Source of the DNA: Gymnothorax reevesii
Lineage: Eukaryota; Chordata; Actinopteri; Anguilliformes; Muraenidae
Direction: 5' to 3'
Length of the DNA stretch: 64,000 nucleotides
Assembly: GCA_029721435.1 (NCBI GenBank)
Contig: CM056576.1
Location: 120,641,166-120,705,165, forward strand
Of the stretch, positions 1 through 21,200 are shown piece after piece. The translations under genes and the position numbers were made by a program. The notes beneath the pieces were generated by a model, which ran no database searches, was not told the DNA's origin, and worked only from the letters and a program-made list of their open reading frames with translations. The number at the start of each line of letters is the position of its first letter. Within the stretch, counting starts at the first letter, position 1.

Positions 1-460
1 GACTTTTTCTTTACTTGGTATACAGATGATTCACGTTTGGTGGTAAGTTTGTTTGAATAAACGGCTATAATCTAGTGATTTTTTTTTTTGTTGTTGTTGT
101 TGATTCCATGTTCTGTTCAATGCATAACCAACCTTCCAGCCCAAAATCACTTCAGCATTCACTTTGGCTTATTTCTTTATAACCCAATAGTCAATTAAGA
201 AATTTCAAGGATCAGGTGAGTTTATTGTGATATGCAGGAACTTAGCAAAAGGTTTGGGCTGAGATCATGTGTTTTGGATTTTGATCAAAAATCTTTTCAC
301 TTTTGGGAAAATACTACTCCGTTTACAGTACTTTTGTGTACATTATGACAGACTTCTGTTCAGTGACTTTCGATGCTCTATTTTACAAAGCAAATCTTAA
401 AATTTAGTTCATTAGTATTTGCCTTCATAGTAACCAGGCATGGCCACTTTGATTTAACAG

Positions 461-3400
461 GGGGACGCTTTGATGCCAGGAAGAGCTCTAATTCAGAAAG
501 CCGCAGACCAAGGGCTTACTCCACAGGTCTTGGACGCAGACCATCCAGCCGGGACTCCGAGGAGTTTGAGGACACCTTCACATCCACGGGTAAAGCAGCG
601 CGAGAATTTCCATCTAAACGCGCATCTATATAGTGCTGTACAAGGCACCCGTGTATTCATGGGCCTGAAGGATTTCCTGGGGCCTATATCACAAAGCAGG
701 GCTGCAGTCATTTAAAAAAAAGGCCATCCTAAATCAGAAGTATAGACTGAAGTAAAAAAAAAAAAGCAGTTCTTGATTTTACTCTGAATACTTGCCCTGC
801 TTTGTAATACAAGCTTCACATCTAGAGTAAAGCCTAAAATATAACACAAGTGTTATCTTGTGTTATCAAAATCTATGGATTTTACTTCCATGCAGCAGTA
901 TATTGTCTTGGTTTTGCAGATCGGGAGGACACCCCGGCCTCTCCCTGCAGCCTGACGTCCTGGGATAGTAGTGAGTAACCACACATCCCAAACTCTTGCC
1001 TGTTTAAGTAGCCCATACTTACAGTTAAGAGTTCAGGCAATGTGAATGCCTGAAGTTTGTACTCGCAACGACACATGATGAAACCTGTGAAAATGTATAT
1101 AGGTACAGGGGGCAGCTGGAACCCAATCAGCCCTTCGGCCACATCCGGAAAGTCCCAGCGGTCTATGGAGAGCCGGACGATGGAGACTTTCTTTGGCTCC
1201 AGGTGAGAACTAAAGAAGTTTAACTGGACGCCAACAGTAACAAGAAACAATGGCAGGAGCAAAAGCCAGAGGTGCAACCCAGGCAAACACTCACCCTTTA
1301 AGCTCTTTTGTCTTGCCCCTGTGGTTAGTGAGCCAGTGCTCCCGAGGGCTAATCTTGAAGAAATTTCTCAGTGCTAAAACTTCAGTTTCTGGTAGCCACT
1401 GTCGCATTGAAATTAGAATTTTCAGTTAAAAACAGTATAAATCTCACATTTATGATCTTTACTTCATTAATGGTCCTAAAAGTAGTCAACATCAAATGAA
1501 TAAAACTTAAATTTAACCCGTGTTGAATAACTCTTTTCTTCTTTGCCTACAAAGGGAGGTGGGAGGTGAATTTTGTACCTTTGGTTTCTTTAGTAACCAT
1601 GAGGTAACAATTAGAGGCTCTTACACAAGTGCGCTTGTCATATAAAATTTATGAAATAAGTTCAGTAAATTCCATGTCTGTTGCAAGCTGCAAGCAACAA
1701 ACCTAAAATTTACTCAACAAGGTTGATAACTTTCTTATTTCACAACCAAGAGAATAAGATTCTGTCTATCACATAACTGAATTGCATAACTTAATAGAAA
1801 ACATATATGTAATTTCCATTATTTCCCATTGTATGTTAGCACTTAGCTAACTCCATGGCTCTGCTAACATAGCCGGTCACTGAGTCACAATCGCGGGTAA
1901 ACTAGCAACAGTTTATAGATTTAATTAACTGAGTGGCTAACTAACATTAGCTTGTTGGCTAACAAACTAATGTAGCACAATGGTTATGAAAAAGTACTGC
2001 GTACACACTAGCTTCCTACCTAAGTAATGTAGTCGCCAAATGTGAGTGGCACTTAGCTAGTTTGGTACAGCAATGAGCCAAAGTGATTTAACCAACATTA
2101 CACTTGGTATTCAGTATGGCTAAATATTAACAGCGTGACGTGGACCGGCAGGAATTTTCTCCCCATGCACTTAGCCAATTAAATTTTCACTTAACTGATG
2201 TGTACCTTGGGTAACATCAAAAATATGTCATGAGCTGGGCCAAGGGAAAAGTATTACAGTTATGAGATGAGGGAACAATACTATATTTCAGTTTAAAATG
2301 AAATATTGGAGTGAATCTGGTGGTTGAGAGCAGACCTCAGTCAGAACCTGTGTTGCAGATTCAGTCTGGGCAAGCTTCGAGCCCCAAGCTCATCAGGAAA
2401 GCAGGCACCACTGAAGCCGCACTGCCTGTCTGGCGAGACGGGAAAGACCCCTGACTGCGAGAAGACAGACTACATGCAGCTGGTGAGATCAGAACGCTGT
2501 CTGCATATTCATAAGTAGTCTCCCTACTCTCCCAGGTGCACCTTGCATTCCAATTATTTGACCAGCAGAGGATGGGCTCCCCCACTACCGCCTAGTTCCT
2601 CCTGAGATTCCTGTCCTCTTGGACAGTTTTACCTCATTTGCCATTTTGGGGATTTAAACTTGGTACAGCCGTTGTGATACTCCTGAGAAAATCAGTATGC
2701 AAATATGAATTAAGTGAAATGACCGTGCAGATTCACTTTTATTGTTCTCATAAAGGTGCAGTGATCCACAGTGCGCCAAGTTTGCTTTATAGAGATCCAC
2801 AGGTAGACCTGAGCTCAGTGTCAAGAGCCAAACTGAACTGTCCAAGCAGAGTCCTCACCGCACATATCAAATCTGGCAAACGTTGTGTAGGCAACAAAAA
2901 TGAATCAAACTTGGGTTATTTGTGTACAGCAGGCTAGGATTACCACTCTGATGCTCCTTCTCTTCCATCCCTCTTGCTAAAACAGGTGCGTCTGCAGCTA
3001 GCCTCTGGTGCCTTCCTCCTGACGGAGCTGTACTCCGAATGCCTGCAGATCCCCCTGGAGCGGCTGAAGAGAGCCTCTCCCTACACCATCCACCGCAACA
3101 GCCTGAGCCCTCCCGTCCACTGCGGCTCCCCAAACACCCCCATCCCAACCGCCGCCAAGCCTCACTCTTCCTGCAACCATGAAACCAAGACAGGAGCATC
3201 ACCAACCAAATACAGCGCCCCCTGGCCTCGCCCGTGCCAGCACGACTCCACCACCCTGCCTTCAGAAGTCCAGAGCCCAGAGACGTCGTCTCCAGAGCCA
3301 GGCGGCGGGCCGCCACAGACAGACAGTGGGCGGGGCTCGGAGGCGGATGCATGCGAGGGGTTCTCCGTGGAGCCTCTGGACCTGGCAGGGGAGCGGCTGG

Positions 3401-3657
3401 CCAGGCAAGACCCAGAGGGCTCTACTTGGGCGACCGCCGTGGCACTGGCCTGGCTAGAGCACCGCTGTGCCGGGTTCTTCGTGGAGTGGGAGCTGGTGGC
3501 CGCCAAGGCCAACTTCTGGCTGCATGAGCAGACTCTGCCTGAGGGTGTAGACTTGGCCTGCCTGAAGGGGGCAGCGCGACAGCTGTTCCTGCTTTTGCGC
3601 CATTGGGACGAGAACATTAAACTCAATATGCTGTGCTATAATCCCAATAATGTGTGA
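461..3657 (+). CDS. vwa5b2: 3' part of vwa5b2 (von Willebrand factor A domain-containing 5B2), five terminal coding exons
   Basis: Five exons join in one frame with AG/GT borders: 461-589, 920-970, 1109-1202, 2359-2482 and 2986-3657 (TGA at the end of 'CYNPNNV'). Phases fit at every junction. For example exon 461-589 ends one base into a codon that is completed by AT at 920, giving Asp; exon 1109-1202 ends AG and is completed by A at 2359, giving Arg. The last exon opens with 'VRLQLASGAFLLTE' and ends with the conserved tail 'LLLRHWDEN..LNMLCY', which I recognise as the VWA5B C-terminus. The middle is Ser/Pro-rich and looks disordered. The N-terminal VIT and VWA domains must lie upstream of the window. 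No catalytic role is known for this family. The assignment to 5B2 rather than 5B1 rests on the neighbour alg3 and on tail similarity from memory. Bases 1-460 show no acceptable exon; reading frames near a GTGAGT at about 215 are all stopped. Confidence 0.85.
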
Positions 3658-4076
3658 CCTCACCGAATCCAAAGCCTTGAGAATGAGTATGGACATTGAA
3701 TGCCAGCGATATAAACCAACATGACAGTGTGTACGGAGGGAGCTCCAATGCTATGGTGGCAAACCGTAATAGACATGTGCCTTGAAACCTTCACCTCTTG
3801 ACTTATTTTATTACACAATACTCGGGAGTTAAATCTTTGGAACGTCTTGAATGTAAGCTCTAGTATGTAAATGTATGAGAAAATGAGTCGGACAATACCG
3901 GAGACAGTTAAAAATCGACAAATTGAGGCTGGCACAGATGAAAAGGCTTGCTGAGAATACAACAGGCTGTACTTTGACTTGCGTGGAGCTATTATGTTGT
4001 GTTTTGCTCATTGTGTTCAAATCAAATTGGCTCAATTGGCTTAATTCATTAGCAAGGCATTCTAATTTTAAAATTG

Positions 4077-4082
4077 AATAAA
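4077..4082 (+). promoter_or_regulatory. Poly(A) signal AATAAA, probably of vwa5b2
   Basis: AATAAA lies about 420 bases after the vwa5b2 stop, in AT-rich sequence, on the same strand. It is the first canonical signal I see downstream. The cleavage site was not determined. Confidence 0.5.
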
Positions 4083-4484
4083 AATTACAATTTGCTGGCT
4101 TATCAATTTGCGATTAATGTTCATCGTCAGTAGCTAGCTAGACATTGTAACATTTTCTACTACAATGCTAAAATCATGCCAATACATATTTTTTCCCACA
4201 AAATATTTTCACTTGTTTCGGGTTTACTTCTGGCAATGTGCGACATTACAACGGAGGAGAGTACAATAGATTCACACCAAAATGGTGATGCCCTGTCATT
4301 CCTACAAAGCAACGCTATAAACGTGTTGCTTCTTTATACCTGCCGATTTCACAATTTTAGCCCCTTTGCATCGCACATCCCACAGAACACTTCTTAAAGA
4401 CATGCAACAATGTTTGCTCCTTTACACTATGGCTGTTACAGATGAGACGCTGTGTCTTAAGACATGCGGAGTTCCTTATTCACT

Positions 4485-6577
4485 GCCAGAATTTCTAACG
4501 GTCAGGCGGATTTCTGTTAGGGATACATCTGTGATAGTAAATGGCCTGAAATTTCCTTTGGTGTACAGTCTATTGGTAAATAGGAAAATTCCACGTCTTC
4601 AGGTTCCAGAAGTCGAGGGTTTGGTTTTTATGGTCTCGAGAATGGTCACCCTCCGCAGGGCCAAAATTGAACTTTTAAGAAAAATAGGTGTTTGAGTTGA
4701 AATATCTCCGTCTGCCCTCAATATCCCAGCTTCATTTTGGCTGTTGTCAGTCAATATTAGGAGGAAAAAAATAAAATTTTGGTGGGCTGTTGAGGACGCC
4801 ATCCATAGGGGGTGCTTGAAAACACCATCTTGGACCAAAGTAGCAGTCCCCTTTGAGGCATTCCTTGCTTGCCCTCATTAGCCCAAGCTTGTTTATGTAT
4901 GATCTGATTCTATTACAGTGCCTTGTACTAATCCACTTGAAACTGCATGGGATGTTGAGGGCGCGGAACTATAGGTGGCGCTCAATTCGGTGAAAATGCA
5001 AAAATAGGGGTATTCTGCGGCTGTAGATCTCCATGCGCCCACATCAGATTTGATTGAAATTTGTTTTATCTGATACCGCTACATGTCATCTATAGGGACC
5101 AAAAAGATTGATGTGGAGTTCAACTGTTTTAACCCTTTTTGACCATCATTTTAAATGGTGTGATGTGACCATTCCATACACTTTTCAATGTAGAGCTGTT
5201 ACGGTACATAAGTCAGCAAAAGTGTCAGTTTGAATTCAATGCCAATGAATGATTTTTAGTGTAGCAATCAGCTATTTAAAGCTCTCTTCTGAACCAATGG
5301 ATAGGGTCCAGCCTTCAGCTGACTTCCTTTGGGATGTTTAGAAGATTGGAGGTGGGGCCGGACGGATTGCACGCTTCACTGCTCATGAATAAATTTTGAA
5401 AAAATTGTTTAATTCTTTTACGTCTTTTGTCATACTAATTTCAGGAAAATAAATCACTCGTAATCTCCATCATCCCTACTTTGTTAGAGAAAACTTGGAC
5501 ACTTGGTTTTCCCCCCCCTAGTCTGTAATTTTTTGGATATAACAACGGAAAACATGAAACGAGCCAAGAGATATAAAGTAAAAATTGAGCACATTGTCAG
5601 GTGAAACTTAAAATACACAGTGCAACAGCTTGATGCATACAGATGTGAATGAGAAAATGTGGTGACTCCTTTTTGATGATCTTTTCCACCTTCAGCTCAG
5701 CAGAGGGTTCTACTGATGCCCGTCCTGGGCCCACCCACGTGTGTGCAGTTACATGTATTGCTTTTCCTGTCCCAGTCTCACTCCTGCTCAATTGGATGAA
5801 TAGATTTTTATTTCTGGCCCCCCAGGTACTTAAATAACCCTTGGCCAAGGGCCATATGTGTGCACCTTCAGTTGGTTACCTTTCCATCATGCCTTGTTGC
5901 CTTCATCCCTTTATTCAATCCATAATAATTCACATTTGAAATCTTGCCTTACTGGGATGGTCAAAAAGGGGTTAATACAGTTGAACCCCACTTCAGTGTT
6001 TTTGGTGGATATAGAGGACATGTAGGGTTATCAAATAAAACAGACTTTATTCAAATCTGATGGGGGCACATTGAGATCTACAGCCGCAGAATACCCCTAT
6101 TTTTGCATTTTCACCGAATTGAGCACCACCAATAATTCTGCGTTCTCACCATCCCGCTACAGTTTCAAGTGGAATAGCACAAGGCATATCATATCATGCA
6201 TAAACAAGCTTATAATTGTGAGGGTGCAGGCAAGGAATGCCTTGCCCCTTATAGGTGGCGCCCTCAACAGCCTACAAAAATTTCATTATTTCACAAAACT
6301 ACTCCCAAAACAGATTGAAATCCATGAAAATGAAGCTGGGCTATTGAGGGCGCACAGATGTTTCAACTCAAAAACATATTTTTCTTAAAAGTTACATTTC
6401 GGCGCTCCAGAGGGTGCCCCTTCTGGAGGCCCTAGCAACCAAACCGCTCACTTTTGGAACCTGAAAATTTGGGATTTCCCTGTCTACCCAGAGGCCTTTC
6501 ACTGGAAAAAAAATTTAGTCAAATATCTAACAGACATACATCACCCACTGCCTGAACAGTATAAATTCTGGCAGTTA
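4485..6577. mobile_element. Long-inverted-repeat DNA element (non-autonomous, fold-back type)
   Basis: Sequence from about 4485 to 5150 reappears in reverse complement from about 6577 back to 5955. Both ends read 'ACTGCCAGAATTT' inwards. A well-conserved inner block is 4984-5030 against 6073-6124 (the GGTGAAAATGCAAAAATAGG region). The arms are more than 600 bases long with scattered mismatches and small indels, and the core is about 800 bases. No transposase-like frame is visible in the core, so the element is probably non-autonomous and fairly old. I could not define a clean target-site duplication. It fills most of the gap between the convergent 3' ends of vwa5b2 and alg3. Confidence 0.75.
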
Positions 6578-7089
6578 AATTGCTTTCAATTTATAATGCA
6601 AAGTGTTTAGTTTCCACAAAGCTTCAATTCACATTCACCAGGCACGTCAACTGGCGACATGACTGTTAAAACACAGAACTGAAAAAGGGCTCAGAACACT
6701 TTGTTGTAAAAGTTTTCTCAATCCTAACTTCTCTGGCGAGAAGGAATGAAATGAAGACTGAAGGACTGCAAGTTAACAACATGGAAGTTCCTATCTCTTT
6801 GAAATGCAATTCTGGGGTAGTATTTGTTACAGTTGATGGCATATGTGAGGTGGCAAGTCATTGAATGCTAAGCTACGAATTATGGCAAAAAATTTCACCA
6901 GGTAGAATCTCTTTCATAATGGCAGTTATGATTTCTGGCTATAGCACAATGCAGGAAACAAAGGGGTAAAAAAATAAACGATTGGAATCACCCTAGTGTT
7001 AGGGTCAGAAGAGTAGTCAAGCTAAAGTGCTTCAACGTTGAGGGTGACAGTAAAACTAAATACAAACTAGAATGGTTTTTACGCGTAAA

Positions 7090-7395
7090 AACAGATGTCT
7101 CCCCCTTCCCCCATTTCACATTTTAGAGTTATGGTCCGGAAACAAGTCCCACCCTTCAATATGCCTAAGTCCAAATTGTTGCCATGGAAACAGAAAAAAT
7201 AAAATTCAAAAGCAGTTCAAACCCTCAAAAGGCACATCTACATGTTATGGAGAGACAATATGTCAAATTTGGTGAGAATCGGTTGAACAGTTTCAGAGTT
7301 ATGCTCCGGAAACAAATGGGAATGCCGACGCCAATGCCAACGGGAATTCAGGCAAAAACAATACGTCTCCCCCCCCAGGAAGGGGGAGACATAAC
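7090..7395 (-). repeat. Hairpin-led repeat, copy A
   Basis: Bounded by ATGTCTCCCCCTTCC (7094-7108) and its near reverse complement (7378-7394). The right end contains a small hairpin, GTCTCCCCC..GGGGGAGAC. Read on the minus strand, the body (GTTGGCATT..CATTCCCA, then TCCGGAGCATAACTC) aligns with 38255-38420 read on the plus strand, so this is a dispersed family. No coding potential is seen. Confidence 0.55.
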
Positions 7396-7650
7396 TATAG
7401 ATTTTCAATGGTCAGCAGGAAGAGAAGATTATGAGATCACTATGGGGCATTGCAATAGTTTGTGGTTTAAATTCACATTATTTACATTACAATCATGAAT
7501 GTGTAATGAACAAATGCACCGAATCACTTTTGTGAAATGAAATTTACTGCCAAATATTCCACAAGAGGAATCATGCAAATTCAACAGTTAGCAGATGTTT
7601 CAAAGCCATAACTAATCCACACACAAAAAAATACTACCCAAAACTCAGCA

Positions 7651-7656
7651 TTTATT
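7651..7656 (-). promoter_or_regulatory. Candidate poly(A) signal of alg3 (AATAAA on minus strand)
   Basis: TTTATT on the plus strand reads AATAAA on the alg3 strand, about 880 bases past the stop codon. It would give a 3'UTR of about 0.9 kb that includes the 7655-8531 stretch, which shows no other gene. Alternative unannotated signals are possible. Confidence 0.3.
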
Positions 7657-8531
7657 ACTTTCCATTTGAAGACCACTTAACGCCCTCCAGACAGTCTCCA
7701 GCCAGACAAATCCCAGTGTTTAGCTCCAACACAGGTAAATTACAATCAAATAAGATTGCTTTGGTAAAAAAATAAAATGCTCTTAACACTTTTCCTGTGA
7801 TTGTTGATACTGCAGTCCTGCGGGTCCAGAAAACTTGTCCATGATCACAAAGTCTATTAGTGGAATTCAAAGTTTCAGTGCTTTCAGCAAACACCTCATT
7901 TCTTTTGCATACCATGTCATTCTGTCATGTGGCTTGCAGAGATGGTAGAATTTGAAAGCTATAGATCAGCTTTGAATCTTGGGCAAGGAAGAGAGGCCAT
8001 CCCTCCAACACACAGACTGGCAAAACAGTGTCATGATAGCATGGGGTTTGTCATGTCCATTTGCCATGCAGCACTTAGGGGGCCTTTGCCAAAAGTGGTT
8101 CTGGGTGACTAAGGCCTTGTCCTTGTGACAAGTCTGAATTACAGTGATCGTGGGGACGGAGGAGAACAGAACAAAAAATATTACAAAAACTGAAAACCTG
8201 CGCAAAATAGTGCAATCCTGACCAATATTTTCCACGTCAGTCACTTTTGCACAGTTTCCAATTACTAACCAATGTTGCCACAGAAGGGAGTAGAAGTAGA
8301 ACACAAATTAAAGACCCATTTTACTTGCAGAATTGCCTCAAAACTGCAGAATCTGCACCTCCTGAGTTCTGGGGGGCAGGGGCTTTGCCACAGTAATGGG
8401 GGGGGGGGTTGGGCTGCTGGCATTTAAGACTGATATAGCCCCCTGCTCTTCACGTCCACACCCGCTGAGGACAACGATGGACGGCAGGGCGATGACAAGC
8501 GAGCGTCCTCACCAGATGGCCGGCCAGGTTT

Positions 8532-16230
<7,699 letters not shown>

Positions 16231-16877
16231 GTTAACCCACGCAAGTAGGCCAAACCATGTGTAACGCTATTTTCGCCGTGGTCACATGACTAGGGCAAAA
16301 TTAGCCGCATGCACGCAGGATTCAAATAACTACACATGTGACTAAAACAAAATATTACTTCCCGTGACTAGCAGGAGTGTATATTTCAAAATAAAAGATG
16401 GTCGTCTCAACAAGCCCCGCAACTCGCTTTCACACAAATGAGCCAAAACATGACGACCACGCGCACATAAAGTGAATGGGTAAATCTTTTATTTAATATT
16501 TGCACGCCACTTAATCCATGGATGAACTAGAAGTAGGTCGTATCTGCCATCATACACGCTGTTTAAAAGCTCTTATTTCTGCAGCAAGGAGCAGGGAGTA
16601 AGGAGGGAGGCGGGACCTCTGAAAAGCAATAAACAAGGATAGACAGCAGCAGCCTTCCTAAAGGATTTTTAATAGATAGCCAATGCCAGACATTGGCCGC
16701 AAATCTAGATGCGTGTAGTCAGCAGAATGGATGTTGCTTCAAGTTGCGTTTCAGAGAAAAGGACACCTCATTAAAAAGGGACCTCATTAAAAAGAACTGA
16801 GATGCACCCAATGACATTGTTCATGCCAAAGCATCATAGTGTCCTAAGGTTTGAGAAGACAAGGTGGTACGTAAGAA

Positions 16878-16986
16878 CCCAGATAGCAAGCTCCTCCGCT
16901 GCGGATCTGCCGCGGATTTGCCCCAGATCAGCTGGAGCCGGGGCAGATCCGCAGCAAATCCGGACCGGAGGAGCTTGCTATCTGGG
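16878..16986. mobile_element. 109-bp palindromic element (MITE-like)
   Basis: Left end CCCAGATAGCAAGCTCCTCC (16878-16897) is the reverse complement of the right end ending ..GCTTGCTATCTGGG at 16986. The inner part is GC-rich with further symmetry around GGGGCAGATCCG. The composition contrasts sharply with its AT-rich surroundings. No clear target duplication is seen. Confidence 0.6.
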
Positions 16987-17030
16987 AAGTCAGTTCTGAA
17001 ATGCCATGTTAGATACTGGAGAGACAAAAC

Positions 17031-17572
17031 CATAGACTGTATAAAAAGATTGACTCAGCACCCAGGTCTGAAATGCGAAGCCAATGCGAAAATATTTTAT
17101 AACTGCATTCTATTTAGTGGCCAGCAGATGGCAACATCGGTGATTGCAGAAAGACGTTCAATGCTATAGAAGTCAAAATGACCCTACTTTCCCACCTGAT
17201 TTATTATTTCAATAATGATTTTCCACATTAATTTATGGAAACTTTCGCAAGTTTTAATTCTCCTTTGATATATCATGATGTTCATTTTTTTCAGATTATG
17301 GTCCCAAATAGAGTAGAGTAAAAAACCTAGATATGCTTTGGGGGCGTGGCTATCCTCTGGTCCTCGTTAGATACGGTCAGATCCACCCATAATTCTACCC
17401 ACTCCCTCCTCCCTGGATATTCAATACAAGCTGTCATCCGGCGGGAATCAAACTGGTTTCAAAATGACAAAATGGCGCTGTTCAAATTGCCAAAATCGAT
17501 GCTTCCTAAATAGTATGCTGAAACCAATGGGTGACGTCACAGTTGCTTCGTCCATCACTTTTACAGTCTATG
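17031..17572. mobile_element. hAT-like non-autonomous element with 8-bp target duplication
   Basis: Termini CATAGACTGTATAAAA (17031) and TTTTACAGTCTATG (ending 17572) are inverted repeats. They are flanked by GACAAAAC (17023-17030) and GATAAAAC (17573-17580), an 8-bp duplication with one mismatch, as expected for hAT. The element is 542 bases and has no transposase frame. These termini resemble a repeat I know to be abundant in fish. Confidence 0.75.
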
Positions 17573-18044
17573 GATAAAACTCAAATTTTTATGGCCTGAC
17601 AACATCGGTCCGAGCATCTCCGAGGTGTCAAGGCTTTTGGGTGCTCCCAGTTAGCAGAGGTGAATACTAAATGTCCCACAAGAGACAATGAACCGGCAAC
17701 TGTGTATCGGGCGCTAAAGGCTCATCAGAGCTTGAAGGGAGCTAAGGCTACCCCATCTGGTCTGAACCACCCAACTAACATGGCAGTACAAGTCTCAGAA
17801 TACTTCAATAATGTAAAAATAGTGGAAAAACTGTGTCAAACACATAATGTTTCACACCCTGCTTGGGCCTGGGGCTTTTTAGCTCCAAACCAGCCACAGT
17901 GCCCATTTTTCCCTTGTCCACCTAACCTCCTACAATGGATAAGGGTCAGAACAGAACCTTGGAATAACAAAAGAAAGTTGCCTGGTCTACTGAGTCCTGT
18001 TCTCTTTTACATCTTGTACATCATCCAAGTATGTGCACTGTTTA

Positions 18045-18200
18045 TAAAGGGAAGAGATGGAACTAGGATACGCTGCAGGAAAAATACAGCCTGGTGGCAG
18101 GAGTGTGATGTCCTGGAAAATATTTTGCTGGGAAATACTGAGTCCAACCATTCATGTGGATGTCAATTTTATGGCGCTGTTTTAGCAGCACACAGATGAT
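18045..18200 (+). pseudogene. Remnant of a Tc1-like transposase
   Basis: A short plus-strand frame reads 'QPGGRSVMSW', then 'IFCWEILSPTIHVDVNF'. This resembles the segment after the first catalytic Asp in a fish Tc1-like transposase family ('GGRSVM.W..FCWE.L.P.IHVDV'). The frame ends at a stop soon after. No second or third catalytic motif and no terminal repeats are seen, so this is a decayed piece. Confidence 0.4.
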
Positions 18201-21200
18201 CAGCAGCATATTGTGCATATGGTCATCATTTTTTTGTCTCATTTGTTTGTATGTAGACTGCTTTTGAAAGCATGATCTCCCTAGAAATATCTACGCTTGT
18301 TTTTTCAGTATTGAACCCAGCAATCAATTCCAGCACAGAAACCAGAAAAAAGAAGTGGGTTACTACTAGGCCAACTTATTTTACTAATTAATGAAGTTCT
18401 ATCAATTCAGAATTGTAAAAATAACAACCCCCTTGCCTGATTTTTGTTTCAATCATAGGCCTGCGCATTTAAAAACAAGCAAGTAAATTGATACCACTAT
18501 TTTTTTTCTCCAGTATTTCACACATCATTCCACCTGTTTGAAAACTTAAATACCACCACGTACAAGGTGTTGTCAAGTAGTGAAATGTTAGTGTCATTAC
18601 TGAGAGAAGCACTCATCTTGAATCCTCCTAATATAGAACTACTGTCGTGCATTTCTGGTAGCCCTGTACAAAGAGGTTTTGGGTGTGAAGGGGATGAGGA
18701 GGTGATGTCAGATGGTAGAACACTTTGCTTTGTTATGGTGATGAAATGGGAAAGAACTAATAAAATACCATTGAATAAAGGGTGAAGGACTTACAGAGGG
18801 TATAGAACAGGTGTCACTACAGCAGTTCTGTTCTGCACAGGGTGAGGAGGGTCAATCCTTCAAGTGTTCAAGCAACAACAACTGCATGGGACAACTGACA
18901 CTTGTCTATTGTTGGTCAATGTGTTGAGCGCAGATTGCAACAGGATTTGAGGAACATGCTTGCAGTGACCTTACAGACTCAATATTGTTCTTAATGTTTT
19001 CTTTGTTGACAGTCTTTTGAAACCACTTTCTCACATTTTTGCTCTAATTTACTAAAATAATATTAGACTTTTACTGTGGTTGTGGTTGGAACATAATTGA
19101 CATTTTTGCAATATGAGCACTTTTTTCTCCATAGTTTATAAGGGCATTCAACTGCAGTCTCTAATTCACTTCCTGGATATCTACTAGAATCTGCCGGTTT
19201 TTGATGTGTTTCTGCATTTAAGCACTTCATTTAAGTTATCAATTGACTGAGGAGTCTGTGTATCTTGTTTCCAAGGCCTGAATTTGATGGCGATCAAATG
19301 GAAATCTAAAAAGCCTGTACACACTGTGAGCCCAGGGGACAAGAGTCATACCGGAGACAAACGCAAACAGTTTTAGAGAATTTATGTCCACCAGGGGGCC
19401 TAATAGGACCAATTTAAAATATCTTCGCGAGTTCAAACAGGGGAGGTTCTTTATTTCTCGTGGAAAGTTTTGTAACTTAGATTGGCGTGAACTGCGAAAT
19501 GCATGTAAATTCACCCATCTGCAGTAAATCCCTCGGAGAATTTTGACATTTTTTCAGCCATGTATTAAAAAAAAATGCCACATAGCTACTCTCATTGATT
19601 CAAACTTTTAAGACTTTGGTTTAGAAATATTCAGTCACATTTTTTTGACCAGTCCAACGGAATGAACATCCTGTGCAGACAGGGTGACACTACTTATTTT
19701 CCCTCTCAAATCATTCTGTATCAATTAATCTATTTCAAACGCATTCCCAAAGTGCTGACATGGATTAAAGTAAATAACTGCTGGCTCAGTTTTACTCGAT
19801 TTGTCACCAGAGTCGAGGACACTGCTTTATATATCTTTACCTCCTGAATTTTAATAAGCATTGCAGAACTACTCTGAAATGTGACAGGCCCAGGCCAGAA
19901 CAGACAATACATGGGATTGTGAATGCTGCTACATGATGTCTCTCCTGAATCTCAGTAAGCAGCAAGATTTTTGCTTGCTTCACTACTGCAGCAAAGTAAA
20001 ACATATTGCAGTCATGGTTCACGCCAAATCTCTGATTCCTACATACTGCACTTGACAAGTTCATCTGTAATCCAAACAAACTATTGAACAATTTGTGGTC
20101 CAAAATGATGGAGCTTATACAAGCCTATCATATTCAAATTAGATTGACTACATATGCCCTAAAATTTCGAGGACTTCTTAATTTTTTTCAACCCACATGA
20201 TTGCAGTTGTCAGTGTTTTATATGTGAAACATTAGATTCAAGTTTAAAAGCTATTTTTTATTTATCCTGGCCTTTGTGTAAATAGTCTGGGTATCCTGAA
20301 GTGATTTTTGAAAATATTTCAAATAAAAAAAGACGGATATATTCACAAAATTAATATCCTATCTCTGAGCCCTGACGCAAAGGAATAAGGTAGCCTTCTT
20401 TCACAGTAATTAGCCTTTGTTTCAAAAATATGGAGAGATTTGCTTTCAATGTTTAATAAGCTAACATAGAACCGGAAATCCTGAATTCACTGACTAGCTG
20501 GGAGGGAAGTATCAATGTTTTAACAATGTGGGGCAAGTAATTTAGTTTGACAGACAAGCAGTGTTTCACCTACAGTTCCACACCTTATTATGATACTGTT
20601 TGAATCCCAAGAGGCAGTTGTTCAGGGACAGGAAGTGACAGTTGCTGGCATGAATGCTAATCAACGGCTATGGTATCTGCAGCTCACTGCAGGTACTGCT
20701 CCAGGAATCACCTCTGAATAGCCAATGGGTAGCTGCTAATTTGAAAATCTTTGGAAATTTACCATGTCAAAATACAATGCGCCGGGCAGAATCTAAATAT
20801 ACCCACCCACCCCAGCAATGCCAATTACTTATATCCAGCTGACATCGAAGGCACGTGTCACTTGTGACCTAGTTCCTGCACCATTGCGACAAAAACATAT
20901 TTAATTATAAATAATTTACAGTACAGTGAGCCTAAGACCTAAAGCTCCAGATTTAGCAATTAAACAGCTTCAGCGTTTCACTGCGTCATTCGAGCATTAA
21001 AGCTGACCAATATGACAGGCCTTGCGCTTTTTACAAAAACATTATTGCAGGTTCTTAAAGATGTACAATGAGACATGTCCTATTTATTCATGAAGACACA
21101 GGAAAGGCGTCTCACAGCAGAGTCCACCTCGTCGCGCACTTTATTACTAGATATTATATGCGGTTACGGTTTTGACGATGTTGAAAAAAATAATCTGAAA

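Noticed and set aside
470..715. Open frame overlapping the vwa5b2 exon at 461-589
   Set aside because: Wrong frame. The frame ending 'EEFEDTFTST' joins the next four exons with consistent phases.
17660..18199. 179-residue open frame as a new gene
   Set aside because: The tail overlaps a Tc1 transposase remnant in another frame; no splice context, no recognisable domain.
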